NCBI GenBank assembly: GCA_034440615.1
Contig: JAOTOM010005131.1
Span: 851,001 to 915,000, forward strand
Length of the DNA stretch: 64,000 bases
Direction: 5' to 3'
Source of the DNA: Ashinkailepas kermadecensis
Taxonomy: Eukaryota > Arthropoda > Thecostraca > Neolepadidae
This document shows, in pieces, positions 1 through 52,209 of this stretch (its first letter is position 1; each line of letters opens with the position of its first letter). A model generated the notes under the pieces. The model worked only from the letters and a program-made list of their open reading frames with translations. It did not search any database and was not told where the DNA came from. Made by a program: the position numbers and the translations under genes.

Positions 1-790
1 GCGCTCTCGCTGGCTCACCGCGGCGCTCTCGCTAACACACCGCGGCGCTCTCGCTAACTCACCGCGACGCTCTCGCTAACTCACCGCGGCGCTCTCGCTG
101 GCTCACCGCGACGCTCTCGCTAACTCACCGCGGCGCTCTCGCTAACTCACCGCGGCGCTCTCGCTGGCTCACCGCGGCGCTCTCGCTAACACACCGCGGC
201 GCTCTCGCTAACTCACCGCGACGCTCTCGCTAACTCACCGCGGCGCTCTCGCTGGCTCACCGCGGCGCGCTCGCTAACTCACCGCGGCGCTCTCGCTAAC
301 TCACCGCGGCGCTCTCGCTAACTCACCGCGGCGTCTCGCTGGCTCACCGCGGCGCCTCGCTAACTCACCGCGGCGCGCTCGCTAACTCACCGCGGCGCTC
401 TCGCTAACTCACCGCGGCGCTCTCGCTAACTCACCGCGGCGCTCTCGCTAACTCACCGCTGCGCTCTCGCTGGCTCACCGCGGCGCTCTCCTAACACACC
501 GCGGCGCTCTCGCTAACTCACCGCGACGCTCTCGCTAACTCACCGCGGCGCTCTCGCTGGCTCACCGCGGCGCTCTCGCTAACACACCGCGACGCTCTCG
601 CTAACTCACCGCGGCGCTCTCGCTAACTCACCGCGGCGCTCTCGCTAACTCACCGCGGCGCTCTCGCTGACTCACCGCGGCGCTCTCGCTAACTCACCGC
701 GGCGCTCTCGCTAACTCACCGCGGCGCTCTCGCTGGCTCACCGCGGCGCTCTCGCTAACACACCGCGACGCTCTCGATAACTCACGGTGG
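1..790. repeat. 22-bp GC-rich minisatellite (about 35 units)
   Basis: Tandem units of about 22 bp alternate CTCACCGCGGCGCTCTCGCT with AA, GG or AACA variants, and the array runs off the left edge. Units fade after about 790 into a GC-rich tail. On the minus strand each unit contains GTGAGT, a splice-donor-like hexamer. Open frames across it are repeat artefacts. Confidence 0.95.
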
Positions 791-1089
791 CGCTCTCGCC
801 GGCTCGCGGCGGCGCTCTCGCCGGGAGCGGCGATTGCCGGTCGGCGGCGATCGGTGTCGGCCGGCTGCGGCGCGCGTGGGCCGTGCCTGGCGACGTCGCG
901 GCGCATTTGGCCGGTCGCCGCACCTGGTGATTGCCGATGACGTCTGTAGCGAGGCGGCGTGTGCTTCCGGCCCGGCGTCCCGGGTGGCCTTCCCAAGTTG
1001 ATTGCGGTCTTGGAAGTTTTGCCTATCCCATAGGGATCGAAGCTGATCGGCGATGACTTGGCTGACGTCGACTCCCGGAGGACCAAATT

Positions 1090-1560
1090 AAATTAGCGCC
1101 GGCCGGGCCGGCCGGGCAATTCTCTCTCACTTATCGGCTTCTGGTCTCCTGGTGATTCATAGCTCAGGTCTTAGGGATTTTATTATGTTTCCAGTCAAGT
1201 TTTCAGGGACTGGAAAAAGATGGCACTTGCCCTATAGATCACTCACTGCCTATATCAGCCTGTGAACGTTACACAAGTCAGCGGAAAGTAGTCAGATCCG
1301 GGGAATGGGAACATGCGAGCAAAATGGGTAGGCGCTCGGCACCCACTTCCTTACACGAATCCTGTTTGTCCTCTGTACATCACGTGCCAAAATCTGGACA
1401 CATTTTCTACATTTATATCTAGATCTATGCGGCCGGATCGGGCGACATTTGGTGTAGATGCAGTTTGAATGACGAGCCTCTATACCTGAAAATTCGATTT
1501 ACCTAGTTAAACTCTTATCTGGATCAAACGAGGTCAATTTTTAACTGAAAAGCTCCCGGT
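1090..1560. other. Featureless stretch
   Basis: No coding, repeat or RNA signal was recognised between the GC-rich array tail and the LINE scrap. It may be intronic to the midasin gene. Confidence 0.4.
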
Positions 1561-1561
1561 A

Positions 1562-1759
1562 TTGGTGGAATGGAACGCAACTCCCGTCGCCAACTGTTGG
1601 GCCGATCTGCTGACAGTTCGCCATGTTTTGCTCTCGTGTCCTTTATATTATCACAAACGTAGACGTCATTTTGGGTCTGCCCTTATTGCTTCCCTTAGTG
1701 ATATCCTGTCCAATAACTTGCATTTTCCAATCGGGACGACTGGTCGGTTTCTTGTCTGA
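1562..1759 (+). pseudogene. Non-LTR retrotransposon 3-prime scrap
   Basis: A 65-residue frame contains LTVRHVLLSCPLYYHKRR. This resembles the C-terminal His/Cys segment that follows the reverse transcriptase in several non-LTR retrotransposons (a pattern like TxxHxLxxCPxY...R). No reverse transcriptase or endonuclease is visible next to it, so it is a short decayed fragment. The clade cannot be assigned. Confidence 0.45.
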
Positions 1760-1894
1760 AGTATCATTTTGAGCTATATATACTCCTCACTAATATGCAT
1801 TGCATCCAAATCCTTCAGCATAATAGTGCCATACAGACGGTACCCACGATGTGAACCTTGGTTCTGCATCTAGCCGCCTTTGACTAACTGAGTT

Positions 1895-1947
1895 ATGGGT
1901 GCAATATGACCATAGCAGTCGAGGCGCCCGAAAGCCCAAATAAAAAA
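1895..1947 (+). mobile_element. Hairpin mini-retroposon copy a
   Basis: It begins GGGTGC and closes with GCGCCC, with inner pairing GAC/GTC, followed by AAAGCCCAAATAAA. It matches the other copies at 16609, 23594, 36667, 60215 and 61706. No clear target-site duplication was found, so the boundaries are approximate. Confidence 0.6.
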
Positions 1948-2308
1948 CAAATAATATTGGGTCGATCTAGATGGAATTGTGTGGTATGATGACCGGTAAC
2001 GTGTGCTTACTATAAATAATCACAGACGTATGTCAAGTCATTTGAAGGAAAAATTAGGTCAGTGAAAAAATATAACTATGTACGTTTTGCGGAGACCGGA
2101 TGTGAGGCAAAGCTTATCTGCGGTCCATCCAGTGAATGCATATATGTATCCCATAGGTACATATATACCCACACCATAGTCATAAATATATGTGGGTATC
2201 CCAGCATAGGTATACATCATAGCTAAGAACACCTTTCTTCGTCTTCCGACTGGAGAGGACCACCCTGTGTCTGCTGGAATTGTCGTCTGACCGGCCTACG
2301 CGCGGCCA

Positions 2309-3325
2309 TCAGACCGCCAGTCCGCCACCGATAGCCGCCAGTCCGCCACCGATAGCCGCCAGTCCGCCACCGATAGTCGCCAGTCCGCCACCGATAGCCG
2401 CCAGTCCGCCACCGATAGCCGACAGTCCACCACCGATAGCCGCCAGTCCGCCACCGATAGCCGCCAGTCCGCCACCGATAGCCGTCAGTCCGCCACCGAT
2501 AGCCGCCAGTCCGCCACCGATAGCCGACAGTCCGCCAGTCCGCCACCGATAGCCGCCAGTTCGCCACCGATAGCCGCCAGTCCGCCACCGATAGCCGACA
2601 GTCCGCCAGTCCGCCACCGATAGCCGACAGTCCGCCAGTCCGCCACCGATAGCCGACAGTCCGCCAGTCCGCCACCGATAGCCGCCAGTTCGCCACCGAT
2701 AGCCGCCAGTCCGCCACCGATAGCCGCCAGTCCGCCACCGATAGCCGCCAGTCCGCCGCCGATAGCCGCCAGTCCGCCGCCGATAGCCGCCAGTCCGCCA
2801 CCGATAGCCGCCAGTCCGCCACCGATAGCCGCCAGTTCGCCACCGATAGCCGCCAGTCCGCCACCGATAGCCGCCAGTTCGCCACCGATAGCCGTCAGTC
2901 CGCCACCGATAGCCGCCAGTCCGCCGCCGATAGCCGCCAGTCCGCCACCGATAGCCGCCAGTCCGCCACCGATAGCCGTCAGTCCGCCACCGATAGCCGC
3001 CAGTCCCCACCGATAGCCGTCAGTCCGCCACCGATAGCCGTCAGTCACGCCACCGATAGCCGCCAGTCCGCCACCGATAGCCGCCAGTCCGCCACCGATA
3101 GCCGCCAGTCCGCCACCGATAGCCGCCAGTCCGCCACCGATAGCCGCCAGTCCGCCACCGATAGCCGTCAGTCCGCCACCGATAGCCGCCAGTCCGCCAC
3201 CGATAGCCGTCAGTCCGCCACCGATAGCCGCCAGTCCGCCACCGATAGCCGTCAGTCCGCCAGTCCGCCACCGATAGCCGCCAGTCCGCCACCGATAGCC
3301 GTCAGTCCGCCACCGATAGCCGCGC
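2309..3325. repeat. 21-bp minisatellite (about 48 units)
   Basis: The unit is CCGCCACCGATAGCCGCCAGT, with occasional 9-bp partial insertions and single-base variants. Because 21 is a multiple of 3, several frames stay open on both strands (a heptad DWRLSVA on the minus strand, SPPPIAA on the plus strand). No start context, splice context or non-repeat domain supports translation. Confidence 0.96.
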
Positions 3326-3329
3326 CGAC

Positions 3330-5860
3330 CGCTCGACTTTGACCGACTGTCATTCGATAACTTGCCGGCTTGTCTAAGCGCTTCGAGAAGTTAACATGAG
3401 CTATGTATTTTTCTGCATGTGGCCAGAATCCCGGCACCATAGCCCTTTTCGTTCGCGAAATATGACTTCAAAAAATATATCCGAAAGTGAGCAACTTCTC
3501 TTCACCATCACCACCAGGAAGCGTGATGAATCGATTTTTGTACAATTGGGGTTAATGGCCAAGCTTACGGAGAAGTGAAGGTCGCCGTCCGATGTCTCGA
3601 TCGGCTCATTTAGAACCCATCTCAGCGAACAGACCCAAACTGAGAACATTCTGTCATGCTAGTATTCCTCGACGAAATATCTGTGCTTCCTGTCATTCAT
3701 TAGCATCCTTCATTGCTTGGGTTATGCGCATGAATTGTGTGAAAGTCCTTCTGGATCCTTCACACGCATATTTATATCTGGCTGTCGAACAGCATTGTTG
3801 TGCATGCATGCTGCCACCCAAAACTCTCAACTGCGTTGGTTCTCCAGTGGCGTCTGGTGGAGTTAGTGTGCTCGATGTTGCCACTAAATAACGGCGCCGC
3901 TCCACCATGTATGTGCCAGCGCCTTGGATATCGCGGATGCGCAATGATGATCGCTCATACTGCCGTCTCGTGCTTGTACTCTCTTAAGTCGCCGCTCACA
4001 CTTTATCCTCTCCTAAATCCCGGCTGGTCGCGCTGAATGGGTGTGCGCTATTTTAGCGCTGGCTCTTGTGTGGCGTTTTATTAGCAGGCCGTTTGCAAGT
4101 TTGCCGGCTCCCACGAGTGCGACGTGCCATTAGTTCCAATGTCGTGTCCGTCGCAATTTGGACCGAGGACTCGAACGCACTTTCTTTTGTCGCTCCTGGG
4201 TCTGCAGCGGCCGGCTGTGTTCTCTGTTCTCACGAGGCTTTCTCGATGCCTGCTTCGATGGTTTAGCTCGATGTGTAGCCCGGCGGTGGCCCGGCGCCGA
4301 CGATTGCAAGGCTGCCTGTCTGCTTGTGGTGTTAGTAGGAGACGGGAAAGTGAACAAATTCAGGAGACATAATCCTCACTACAGTTCCAGGAGGAGTAAT
4401 TCACACTCCCCCCCCCCCCCCCGCTTAGATGCTACATGACCAATGCACATGTCTGCAAAAATTGCACATATCTGCCTAAGTCCTAGGTTTTTTCTAGTTT
4501 TGGATGTTTAGCTCATATCCCCCCTCCCTCCCGGCGATTTGAGGACGATGTTCTGAATCTGGTCATGGTCATTTCGGTCCAAAATGTTTATCTTGGTTCA
4601 TACCAAGATGTTTGACACCTGTGATCATTGTTTGACACGTTGTGACACTCTCAGCCATGAGTATCGGTATGAGATGTAATCTCAGGGCTCTGCATGAAAA
4701 GTAAAATTTCAATGAAAAAACAACATCACACATTGGTGAGTTTAGTAACAAAACAGAATGTCAAACGCAGTAATGGGCAAAGAAGAGCGTGGTTATCCAG
4801 TGTAATCATCCCGAAGGCTGAAGCCGTACCGCCGATGGCAACGGGAAGCTGGTGCAATGTGTAGAGTAGCCCTGCCCGGCGTAGCCTTGGCCGGCAGGAA
4901 CTACATTGCTTTCCCAAGGTTCCGCGCGCGAGCCCGACCAATTAGCCGAATCTCGTTGCCGGAATGTGTGCTGGATGTTAGCTCTGCTTTCTTTCCTTTT
5001 CGGGCAAGTGACTAGGATTCGGTCGAAAGTATTATCGTACCACGTGGGTCAATTTGTTCGCCTGGAGTTATTTTGTGAGAGCACACTGGATGCGTTCAAA
5101 ATGTGTATCATGCCTTCCCATGATTGTTAAGCGCAAGAGTCAAAGCAATCAGCTCCTATGTATCAAGGTGAAGGAGCTAAGTTTGACCGCGCCCTCTTCC
5201 CATCATTTCTTTGTTTTACTTCTCAAGTATTTTCCAAGGGCTAACCACAAAGTATTTCGTCGTGGGTTAAATAGGAGAGTATATATTGAAATGATCCGAC
5301 ATAGCAGAAATACTAAAAGTTACCCATACCGGGTCATAACGTGAATCTCAAACTCGTATCCTTCATTTCAAATTTAGATTACGTAAATGTTTCATATTAA
5401 TGACTGTCGCTAATTGATGTAGTCAGCCATCGCTAATGCATGCTAATGAGACATCCTGTTGGGAGTTTTCAATGATATCGTGAAAGCGCTGAATATAATC
5501 CTCTCAAATTCGTACAACAAATAGGGCATTTTTTCCAACGTTTGGTAAAATAATCGTGTTCGGGTCTTGTCAGGTCACGAAGGTATGCCTTGATATAAGC
5601 AACACCTCGGGTCATTTTATGCGAATTCGCGGGCTCTCGTCCTTTGGCGTACTGTCCGCAATATCTCGGAATAGTGAATGTGAAGGTTGCTTTTTTAAAA
5701 GTATTGCTTGTTGTAGTTATTTATACTATACAAATATATATACATTATATGAAAATATACTATAACGTTATATATTATACTATACAAAATATATTAAAGC
5801 TATTGTTATAGTTATTGTTTGTTTTTTAAAACGTTTTTGTTTATTTGAACTGTGTGCATG
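3330..5860. other. Featureless stretch upstream of the first visible exon
   Basis: No gene or element was recognised. It holds a run of about 18 C at roughly 4404-4421 and AT-rich DNA near 5700-5830. It could be part of a long midasin intron. Confidence 0.4.
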
Positions 5861-5975
5861 TTCTGCCCCACCTTGCCGATCTGTTTATCCCGTTACGCGA
5901 GGCTAAGAAGTGCCACTACCTGTGGATGGCCCATATCATGTGAAATAAATATATAAATAAATAAATGAATAGGTG
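5850..5975 (+). repeat. Possible LINE 3-prime end with AAAT tail
   Basis: A short GC-balanced block ends in AAATAAATATATAAATAAAT. That arrangement is typical of the 3-prime end of many non-LTR elements. No protein remnant supports it, so the call is weak. Confidence 0.3.
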
Positions 5976-6757
5976 ACTGGGATGGAGAGTCGAGAACCTG
6001 ACCACAATGTGCCTTAAAGGGAATGAAGGGAAGGGAAATATTTTGTTGTTAGGCAATATAATGCGGAAATGGCTCTTTACGTTATCATGAGGTCAAAGGA
6101 AAGAAGAAAGAAAAATTGCATCATCGTGATCAAAAAGGTAGAAAAAGCACATTGCTACATTTGTATCTCCTTGGTATTGGCTTTCGGCGGCGTAGCTCGT
6201 TTCTGTCTACTTTGCTTGCATTTGACACAAGGATTGAAAAGTTGATAACTTTTAGACCTATTTGTATAATGGAGCGCAATAATGTTTTAGCGAAGAAAGC
6301 GGTATTTTTGTGTTTTTTATCATACCGAAAATGTTCAACATGGCACAAGAAATATAGAAATGGATATGCAGTACCAGCGTAAACACCTCTAACATTATCT
6401 GGTTAATAATTCGGCATTGCTTTTGAAAACCGAAACAGGTACCTATATCAACCGATATAGGTGAACTCCTCCCCGACCCCATGAGTATCATATGATGCAC
6501 CGATGCATTACCCAGTTGTTTCCTCCTCCAGCCGCGTATTCTTTCTCTTGTGTTCTTCATCTGTTGTAGTGAAAAATCGCACCAGTCGTTGTCCGACTGT
6601 CCCTGTCTTTTCCAGGTGCACTTTGTTCCACGCAAGCAACACGCCGAGCGTGTTGTTCACGTCTTGCTGCTTGCGTCGTCTGTGTTTGGTTCGCTGTCGC
6701 CATGTTGTCAGTTTCTGACGTCTCACCGTGTTCCCACCGTGTGGCTATCTGCTACAG
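5976..6757. other. Intron or upstream DNA before the first visible exon
   Basis: No exon was recognised here with confidence. A good polypyrimidine acceptor occurs at 6615/6616 and is in frame with the exon starting at 6758. The 6616-6757 segment lacks the strong third-position G+C of the real exons, so I leave it out of the model. Confidence 0.4.
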
Positions 6758-45137
<38,380 letters not shown>

Positions 45138-45475
45138 CGCCCCCGGCGACGCTGGCGGCGCTGCCGGGGCTCGGCCGAGTGCGCGCGGCCGGCGCCGGAG
45201 ACGGTGCTCGCCGCTGGCGCCGGCTCGGCCGACCTCGCCGCTCGGCGGTCTCGTCTGGCCTGTGTTCGGGTGTCGTCAGAGCCATCCCTACAGGCGGCGC
45301 TTCAGTCGATTCGCTCGGAATGATATGCAATGTGAGGTGTCGCTCTTTGGTGTCATTTTAAGCTGGTCACAGTTACCTGGACGAACAGTGCGTTGTCTCC
45401 GTGATTGGCCGTGTGTACCGGCGTGTGCTGTTAGCGCGAAACTATATGACAAATAAACTGGAAAGTGGGTAAGAT
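45138..45475 (+). other. MDN1: 3-prime UTR of midasin (inferred)
   Basis: No further frame follows the stop. A GC-rich first 160 bp gives way to mixed DNA, and an AATAAA lies 315 bp after the stop. The cleavage point is not visible and is placed about 20 bp beyond the signal. Confidence 0.6.
45452..45457 (+). promoter_or_regulatory. Poly(A) signal AATAAA
   Basis: A canonical hexamer in ATATGACAAATAAACTGG downstream of the midasin stop, and the first such signal after it. Confidence 0.65.
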
Positions 45476-45495
45476 GCATTCTTGACGCCATTAGC

Positions 45496-45644
45496 GAGGC
45501 CGCGATAGCTCAGTCGGTAAGGAGTCGTAGAACGATGGGTTCGAATCAGACAACCGGCGGGATTACGGAGTCCACCCGCGACCAATCGGCGTGAGAGGCT
45601 GGCAACGCCATATGACCCAGCAGTCGGTTGCGTCGTAAAAGAAG
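45496..45644 (+). mobile_element. tRNA-derived SINE downstream of midasin
   Basis: The head has ATAGCTCAGTCGGTAAGG and GGGTTCGAATC. The body has CGCGACCAATCGGCGTGAGAG, GGCAACGCCATATGACCCAG and GCGTCGTAAAAG. No clear target-site duplication was seen. Confidence 0.88.
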
Positions 45645-45913
45645 TATCTGCTTATCTGCTTACCTTGACACTGTCAGTGACTTTGAAAGAAACAAACTTG
45701 GAACATCAAGAAATATCCATTTTGGGCTTTGAAGGCAAGTCGATTGTATCTGGTCTTTTCCACCATACCCCAGCTGGAAAAAAAAATTCCATTTAGATCT
45801 AACCTCTGAATTTTGGCTGACAGTCCATCAGTTTGTTTGTGACGCTCGTCACTGGGACAGAATTAGGCATACCGCGTCCGCTGTTTATGATTTATAACAT
45901 CTGCCAATTAGGG

Positions 45914-45955
<42 letters not shown>

Positions 45956-46560
45956 GGGGGGGGGGAGGTGGTGGCATTGGATAATCCAACGGTATCTGCA
46001 GTGCCTGATGTGAGCATTGCACAGTATTTTAGAGCTAGTTCTTGTTGGTTAAGAAACAATGTAACCAAGTGGGGTGCGATACCGGAAGCCGCTACTTCAT
46101 TGTCTTAATATAATTATTACATTGCATGCAAAACGTTGCGGGATTAGCTGAATATATTATGGCTCAGTTGAAACACTTGCACAAACCTATGCCTCGCTCG
46201 TGATCCGCGCAGTGAGACATATTCCTGGTTTACGGTAGATGGCATGCATGTGTATATTGCACACTTCTCTGAACTGTTTTTAAGTGTTCCTGAAACACCC
46301 ATTTCGTCATTTTCATGAATTCAGAGCCATTTTACGTATGGTACGTCAAACTAGCAGGCAGCCTTCGAACTACAAATAATGGGTTTCTCAACCGCAAAGT
46401 CCCTGCATTTTCACTCCGAAAAAAATCCCCTCTGTATACCAGGGCCTCCTCCAATTTTCGCTATGTGGGATTTCTTGCTCGTACCTAATCAGTACAATAT
46501 GGGGTCACAGGCGGATTTAGCCCACCGGTTGGGGGGTGGGAGGGGGTAACTTTTAGCACG
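45645..46560. other. Intergenic, featureless apart from homopolymers
   Basis: No gene was recognised. The poly(A)/poly(G) tract is listed separately. Confidence 0.4.
45914..45966. repeat. Poly(A) run joined to poly(G) run
   Basis: About 34 A are followed directly by about 18 G, then AGGTGGTGG. It could be a genuine homopolymer junction or an assembly or sequencing artefact. Confidence 0.9.
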
Positions 46561-46579
46561 GACCCAACCTTATCCCCCT

Positions 46580-49360
46580 CAGTGGCGTACCTATGGTTTG
46601 CGTCATGGGAGGAGGTAATCGGATTTCGAGGGTACCCAACCTGCCACTATTTTTTGTTTAAAGACACCAACCAGATTTCGACCACTATTTTTCAAAGGAG
46701 CCCTTTTCTTTTTATAAAGCAATTAGTGACCGACTTAATTTTCCTGTGGAGGGGTCCAATCTATCACCATCGTCTCTCAGTCACCGTATATCAACCCTAA
46801 CACCCCTCATCCTGTTCGAATGTTTTTATTTTCGAATCCCTTGATGTCACCTCAGACTGCTGAAAGTACACTTGCACAAATCACTTGAAAATGTTCTTCC
46901 AATTTCAGACATTCCAGTTCATAACGCCCGGTCACCACCAGGCCAATGTTCGTGCACGAGTACATTCGGCGCATTCGCAACAATTCGTGCGATTCTACGG
47001 TTTCTGCTAGGCCACCTATGTTTTGCTAATTGCTACCACATGATAGTCTTGCGCCATATTTGACGTGATGGAAGGCTTTGCATTGGGGTTGGCTGGAAAC
47101 ATTAGATTTATTCAATTCGATGATTGGTTCTTTTTTCCCACATTCTCTGGTGGTTAAGAATCCGGGTGCCCGCTGAGCTTTGATGCACTTCATCTCTTTG
47201 GTTATATATACTCCCAGAATGGCTACCGAACCGAGTCCCTGGCTCGGTGTTTTTGTTTTTGTTTTTTTGTTGGACCCATTGGGTTTTTCTTCGTCTACAA
47301 ATGTGCTTTAGGGCCGAGCCAATTTTTGTTAGGGGCCCGGCACATTTTGAGACCTCGTCTCTTGTTAGGGTTTTGTTGCATTTTTGTGCACCGATGCATT
47401 TTGACCGGTACGTTTTGGAATACCCCGATTTATTCATTTCGTTCCCGGCCTTTTTGTTCTTTTTAAGTACCATGTCGCTTCTTGCGAGTCCATGCCTGTT
47501 TTTGAAGCCCTCGGCGGTCTCATGGCCCTGGTGTGAATTGAGGACCACCGATGCATTTTCTTCGAGCTTCCGGTGTGTTTATTTAGAGGTGCAACACATG
47601 TTTGAGGGCCCTGCCGTATTTTTTTGCGGGAATCGGTGCGCTTTGGAGAACCAAATGTCTTTTCGGCCTCACGTTGTTCTCTTAGGATCCCGCTTTTGGG
47701 GCTCCTGAGGTACATTTGTGGGGGCCCGGCACGACTTTGGGGATCCCAGCGCGATTTTTCGGTCCCAGGCATGTGGTTCTGGGGACCCGACGCCAGTTTT
47801 CTGCGCTAAACGCGATTTTTGGGGACCTTTTCTAAATTGTTTAAAGTCGAAATTCGCAGGAATTTTTTTCCGGACACCTGGCGCCATTTTTGTGTGCCCC
47901 TCCAAGATTTTTGAAGCTCCGATACGTTTTTTTTCGGGACCGTACGCGATTTTTGAACGCATCTGGTGCTATGTCTGAGGCTCCAGAGCCCTTTTACTGG
48001 CTCGGAGATTTCTTTTGGAATCCCTCCTTATTTTGGAGTGCTCCGGCTTCATCTTTTTCAAGTCCCAATGCGATTTTTGGTACGCTATGCTTATTTGGGA
48101 CTCTCAACGCCAATTTTTGGGAGCACCGACGGAAATATTTGATGCCCCGACCCGAATTTTTGGGACTACCGACGGAAATTTTGTGTCCCGAGCGCGATAT
48201 TTGGGGGAGGGGGCTTCCCGGAAGATTTTGGGGCGCGTGTACTTTGCTGGGGTCACGGCGCGATTTTGGCGGGCCCCGGTGCAAATTTTCCGGCCCTGGC
48301 TCGTGTTTTCTGGGGCCCACTTCATTTTTGTTTAGCCCCCTACGCAAATTCTGAGGACGCCGATGCGAATTTTTGGGGGCCGAGCGCGATTTTGGGGAAC
48401 CCCGACACGCTTCTTGGGAGCCCATCCCATCAGGATGGAGGTGGTGGGAGTATTTTCCCCTTTGATACGCCACTGCAGCTGTTCAACGATATTTTTATGT
48501 CAGCCGATGGCACCCTTAAGAGTAGAACAGAATGGCACACTTTGTAGAATTTCCTTTAGGGACCTGTTCTTAATATTCCGGTGTTCGGGTCGATCCGATC
48601 GAGCCGCGGTGTGATTTTTGTGGTAGAGTCCTATATTTGTTAAGCCCCTGCGCAATACTTTTGGGCTCCGGTACGATTCTTCGGGCTCCCGGTGCGATTT
48701 TTGCGGTGACTCGGCACGTTTCTTTTCCGGGTCCCGACGGTTTTTGGGGGTTAGTGACGCACTTTGTGAAGCCTCAGAGTGACATTCCGGTTAAAAATTG
48801 ATTTTTGAGAGGAACATTCAATTTCTTGGGCCTCGACGCGATCTTTTTGGCTACCAGTGTGATTATCAAGGGCTGCGACGCGACTTTTTTGGGGTCCCAG
48901 TGCGAATTTTTTCCCCGGCGTCATTTGTTGGGATCCCTAGGGCGAGTTTTAGCGGCCTCGTCTCGACACCTAACGTGATTTCCATGGGCCCCTGTCAGAA
49001 TGTTTGGGTCCTGAGCGCTATTTTCTGGGTGCCGGCTCGAGCTTTTGAGGCCCCCAGCTTTTCAGGGGCCCCGGCGCGACTTTTTGGGGTCCCGGTCCCA
49101 CATTTTGGAACCCTAGCGTCCTTCTTACTGGTCATTGAGCGATTTTTGGGGGCCCACAATGTGATTTTCAGAGGTCTCAGTGCGATTTTGGTGCCCCCGG
49201 TGACGTCTTCAGGAGCCCCGCATGATTTTGTGGTTCGTCAATGTGATTTTCAGGGGCCACGGTGCGAATATTTGGAGCCCCGGTGGGAATTTTTAGGTGG
49301 TCCGTCGCATTTTTTCCGAACCTCGGTGTGATTCTTGGGGGTCCCACAACCTCCCAATGA
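46580..49360. repeat. Unrecognised degenerate repeat element, copy 1
   Basis: It starts CAGTGGCGTACCTATGG. Most of its length is a loose recurrence, every 20-30 bp, of GCGATTTTTGGGG and CCCCGGCGCGA blocks. It is colinear with 56600-58060: shared anchors include CGACCACTATTTT (46679), TAGTGACCxACT (46727), TGCCACTGC-like CGCCACTGCAG (48468), GTCxGxCGATGGCACC (48500), CCTGTTCTTAAT (48562), TTCCGGTT (48786), CTGCGACGCGACTTTTTT (48873) and GAGTTTTAGCG (48942). No intact protein was recognised. Confidence 0.75.
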
Positions 49361-50445
<1,085 letters not shown>

Positions 50446-50449
50446 GCGT

Positions 50450-51720
50450 TAAAATAGAATTTGACTTTCGGCAGCGGTGCTACCTTAGGCCACCTAATGC
50501 GCGTTATGTTTGAGCAGCGGTGACTTCTCGCGGTCAGGAAGCCTTTCAATGAGGAGATGCTGGCAAATGCAGCTGCTCCATAATCAGGCAGGTGTGATGT
50601 AAGACGGCTTACATTTTCAATACGGCGTTTCATGCGGTCGCGATGCGGCCGACCCGCGAGACTTCGAGCCTCCACAGACCGGAAACCATGCGCCGCCGGG
50701 AGAAACTTGTGAAAAGCAAGCGCAAACAAAGCCTACTCGCCGCAGAAACGCGCACATCCTACTGCCAACATCAGCCAATCTGTATGGCTGGCAAAGTAAG
50801 CAAATACTTCCGCCCGGCCACAGGGCATCAGCCTGACCCAGCAGCCTAGAAGCAGCCACCGCTCTGGAAAGCCGGAACCGCCAACCGCCAATCAGCGGTC
50901 AGCAGTCACCAGCCGTCACCAGCAGTCACCAGCGGCCATCAGCGGTCACCGGTCAAGCCACCAGCAACAAAGGAAGAAAACAAGATTACAGATAACCCGC
51001 CGGTGAGTAGTGGGTATAAATACGGCTACGACGGAGTAGAAGGGACATTCGACGGAATCGCCGAGAAGCTCTCACATCCAACTGAATCGTTCTGGAGTCG
51101 CTCGCGACCTATTGAGTGAAGTGATTGTGGTTAAACTATGAACTTCGTTCGCGTTCTGATCGACACGGCCACTCCTGAAAGATAGCGAAAGCCGAGTTAA
51201 CATCGCGAAATGTGAGTGAATCAGACCAGGGAGTGGCGAAGTGCCCTTCACCCAGCATGCCAACCATGTGAACCGCCCGCCACCGGTTTTGTGTACGTAA
51301 TGGCCCCAACCAGCGGAGGATTGGTAGCCGTTAGCCCCGGGAAGGGTAAAGGGGAGGAGCGAATTGTGGCGAGCAATGGTAATATGGAGCATGGTTATTA
51401 AGGTTGGTGAGGATGATACATGAATGTTTATAGTTTAAAAATGCAAGGTAGAAATGAATACATACATACGCACGTGCATTACTGAGGAGAGTTTAGATGA
51501 CGGCAGAACCACCTGGTTCCGGAAAGACGTTAATGAAGAGGGCAGGTCTTCTGGCTCACCACATGTTAAATAATCCTTATCTTTCCATGGGGAATTAAAG
51601 TAACTAAGGAGATCTGTTGGGGCCCCATATCACTCAGCGGATAAGATGTGCAAACCGTCAAGGTGGGAATACCCCCGGCCTCTCTTCCCTACTGTCGCTC
51701 TGTCTCTCTGTTTATCTCTT
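50450..51720. other. Intergenic without recognised gene
   Basis: A short recurrence of AGCGGTCA/AGCAGTCACC spans about 50893-50960. GGGTATAAATACGGC at 51013 is TATA-like and could mark a promoter or a decayed LTR. No open frame of any recognised family follows. Confidence 0.4.
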
Positions 51721-51734
51721 CTTTTTCTTCTCTT

Positions 51735-52205
<471 letters not shown>

Positions 52206-52209
52206 CTCG

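Noticed and set aside
694..1086. Arg/Glu-rich 130-codon minus-strand frame
   Set aside because: It is a translation of the 22-bp satellite and its degenerate tail.
46580..48475. A complete hAT-type transposon bounded by CAGTGGCGTA and its inverse
   Set aside because: Flanking 8-bp duplications do not match and homology between copies continues beyond the inner inverted motif, so these are not the element ends.
51005..51030. TATA-like GGGTATAAATACGGC as a promoter
   Set aside because: No transcript unit or LTR pair could be found around it.
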